This document shows, one piece after another, positions 62,929 to 64,000 of a DNA stretch of 64,000 bases. A program made the position numbers and the translations under genes. The number at the start of each line of letters is the position of its first letter. Positions within the stretch are counted from its first letter, which is position 1. The notes beneath the pieces were generated by a model. That model made no database searches. It was not told the origin of the DNA and saw only the letters and a list, made by a program, of their open reading frames with translations. This DNA is from Anaerolineales bacterium (lineage in GTDB: Bacteria > Chloroflexota > Anaerolineae > Anaerolineales > Villigracilaceae): contig JAFGCG010000090.1 of assembly GCA_016932715.1 (NCBI GenBank), forward strand, positions 48,040 through 112,039, written 5' to 3'.

Positions 62929-62978
62929 AGTAACACGTGTTACTGTTTCAGTATAAGGATTTTGCCTATGCTTGTCAA
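62929..62978 (-). promoter_or_regulatory. lacI-type promoter with 16-bp operator at the start point
   Basis: Minus-strand TTGACA (62978-62973), a 17-bp spacer and TATACT (62955-62950) form a near-consensus promoter. AGTAACACGTGTTACT (62929-62944) is a perfect palindrome across the expected transcription start, the classic position and symmetry for LacI-family autorepression. Confidence 0.85.
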
Positions 62979-62983
62979 GTAGC

Positions 62984-63856
62984 TTATGGCTCGCGGCTGG
63001 AAATGGCCAACCCCAGTCCGATCAGCAGACCGCCGAGCAGGAAGAGTGCCGTGATCCGTTCCCCCAGGAAAAGCCATCCCAAAACGGTACCCACGACCGG
63101 CTGCGCGAAGAATGTCAGGGAGGCAAGGTTTGCATCCACCAGGGCGAAGGCGTTATTCCAGAGCACCATTGCCAGCGCAGTGGAGATGATCCCCAGGAAA
63201 AGCACGCCTCCCACGACCCCCAGGCTGATCTCTCCGACCCCGATCGTTTTCCACTCCCAGGCGCCCACGGGCAGGGAGACCGGCAGCCCGCCGAGGAACG
63301 CGATCAGGCTGAACGGAATCACCTCAAGATTCTGAGTCGCTTTGCGGACCAACACTGAATACAACGCCCACGTTACCGCCGCGCCGATGAGCAGGACATT
63401 GCCCAGGAACAGCTCAGGATTCAATTGCGCGGAACTTGGATCGATCACGGCGATCACGCCCAGGGTCGCGAGGACGAGCGCGATCAATCTCCGCCGTGTA
63501 ATTTTTCCCCGGAGCAGGATCCAGGCAAAGATCAACACGAACGCCGGCGTGGCGGAAGTCACCAGAGAGCCGTTCGCCGCAGTGGACAGTTTGGTTCCCA
63601 GGAACTGCAGGCTCAGTGAAACGCCATATCCAACCATGCCAACGCCGAGGACCTGGAATAGCTGTTTGCGAGGAACTTTGGGAAAGCCCCGCCACAGCAG
63701 GACGAGGACGAGCGTCAGCGCGCCCAGGAGCAATCGGAGAGAGACCAGTGCAAATGGGGGAATGATCTCCAGCACAACTTTGCTGACCACATACATCCCG
63801 CCCCAAATGGATGCCGCCGCGAGACCACAAAGAATACCCACAAGTGTTCTGTTCAT
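62984..63856 (-). CDS. EamA/DMT family transporter
   Basis: A 290-aa membrane protein with ten predicted helices arranged as two EamA repeats (ASIWGGMYVVSKVVLEIIPPFALVSLR in the first, LLIGAAVTWALYSVLVRKA in the second). DMT exporters move amino acids, metabolites or toxic compounds; substrate unknown. The ATG at 63856 is 9 nt after a minus-strand TATAAT (63871-63866) with no Shine-Dalgarno, suggesting a leaderless mRNA. Its stop lies 6 bp before the -35 of the LacI-family gene. Confidence 0.88.
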   Translation of the reverse strand: MNRTLVGILCGLAAASIWGGMYVVSKVVLEIIPPFALVSLRLLLGALTLVLVLLWRGFPKVPRKQLFQVLGVGMVGYGVSLSLQFLGTKLSTAANGSLVTSATPAFVLIFAWILLRGKITRRRLIALVLATLGVIAVIDPSSAQLNPELFLGNVLLIGAAVTWALYSVLVRKATQNLEVIPFSLIAFLGGLPVSLPVGAWEWKTIGVGEISLGVVGGVLFLGIISTALAMVLWNNAFALVDANLASLTFFAQPVVGTVLGWLFLGERITALFLLGGLLIGLGLAISSREP

Positions 63857-64000
63857 TGGACGGGGATTATATTCCGATTTACGATTAACGATTTTCGATT
63901 TCCAATTCCCAATTTCAGTAAGTCACGAATTTGCCGTAGTAACGACTTTAGTCGTTGAATTTACATCAAAACCAAGGCACATTTTGCTTAAAGAGCGACT
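63857..64000. other. window-end intergenic segment with repeats
   Basis: This holds the EamA -10 box, degenerate ACGATT/CAATTC direct repeats, and an AACGAC-TTTA-GTCGTT hairpin. No gene is supported. Confidence 0.5.

Overview
The window reads as chromosomal DNA of a moderately G+C-rich, probably anaerobic or facultatively fermentative bacterium. Chloroflexota of the Anaerolineae type is my best guess. The support is indirect: tungsten aldehyde:ferredoxin oxidoreductases, MalT-like LAL regulators, lipoproteins with Thr/Pro-rich linkers, trehalose metabolism, and many short intergenic hairpin repeats. No rRNA, CRISPR array, replication origin, prophage or transposase was seen, so the taxonomy is inference.

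Layout. 1-4.5 kb: an aldehyde:ferredoxin oxidoreductase (AOR) cut by the window edge, a class III aminotransferase, a second AOR and a CarD-like protein. 4.6-12.3 kb: tRNA-Thr(CGT) and tRNA-Arg(TCG), each beside a free-standing homing-endonuclease-like gene, with a GT4 glycosyltransferase, a DUF218 protein, a NYN-domain protein, a lipoprotein and an oxidoreductase/glutaredoxin-like pair between them. 12.7-24.1 kb: a Ser/Thr kinase converging on a one-direction cluster of an Hsp70-like/FHA fusion, a HerA-type ATPase with a hydrophobic segment, and two tandem copies of a three-gene unit (Cys-motif protein A, lipoprotein B, acidic protein C). I do not recognise this cluster as a described system; it is the best candidate for something new. 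24.3-31.7 kb: a possible structured RNA, then NuoE/F/G-like subunits, NfnA, NfnB and a ferredoxin, which together look like a flavin-based NAD(P)H-ferredoxin electron-transfer unit. 31.8-38.3 kb: a trehalose operon (leader ORF, OtsA, GT4, OtsB) divergent from a LAL regulator. 38.5-42.8 kb: a MacB-like ABC exporter with an adaptor. 43-55.6 kb: a methyltransferase-like membrane protein, MoxR and DUF58, a metallo-hydrolase, ornithine, alanine and acyl-CoA genes, two uncharacterised proteins and pyruvate kinase. 55.7-63.9 kb: trehalose synthase and a membrane protein downstream of a MalEFG-type sugar importer, a LacI-family regulator with a clear promoter/operator, and an EamA transporter.

Working together. 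AORs, the Nuo/Nfn-like proteins and ferredoxin suggest ferredoxin-centred redox balancing of amino-acid and sugar fermentation; aminotransferases, alanine dehydrogenase, the CoA-transferase and pyruvate kinase fit this. Trehalose can be made by OtsAB and interconverted with maltose by TreS, and both loci sit beside regulators of sugar-responsive families. Several genes have a TATAAT-like box 6-9 nt before the ATG and no Shine-Dalgarno, suggesting leaderless mRNAs. Dispersed hairpin repeats lie in many intergenic gaps.
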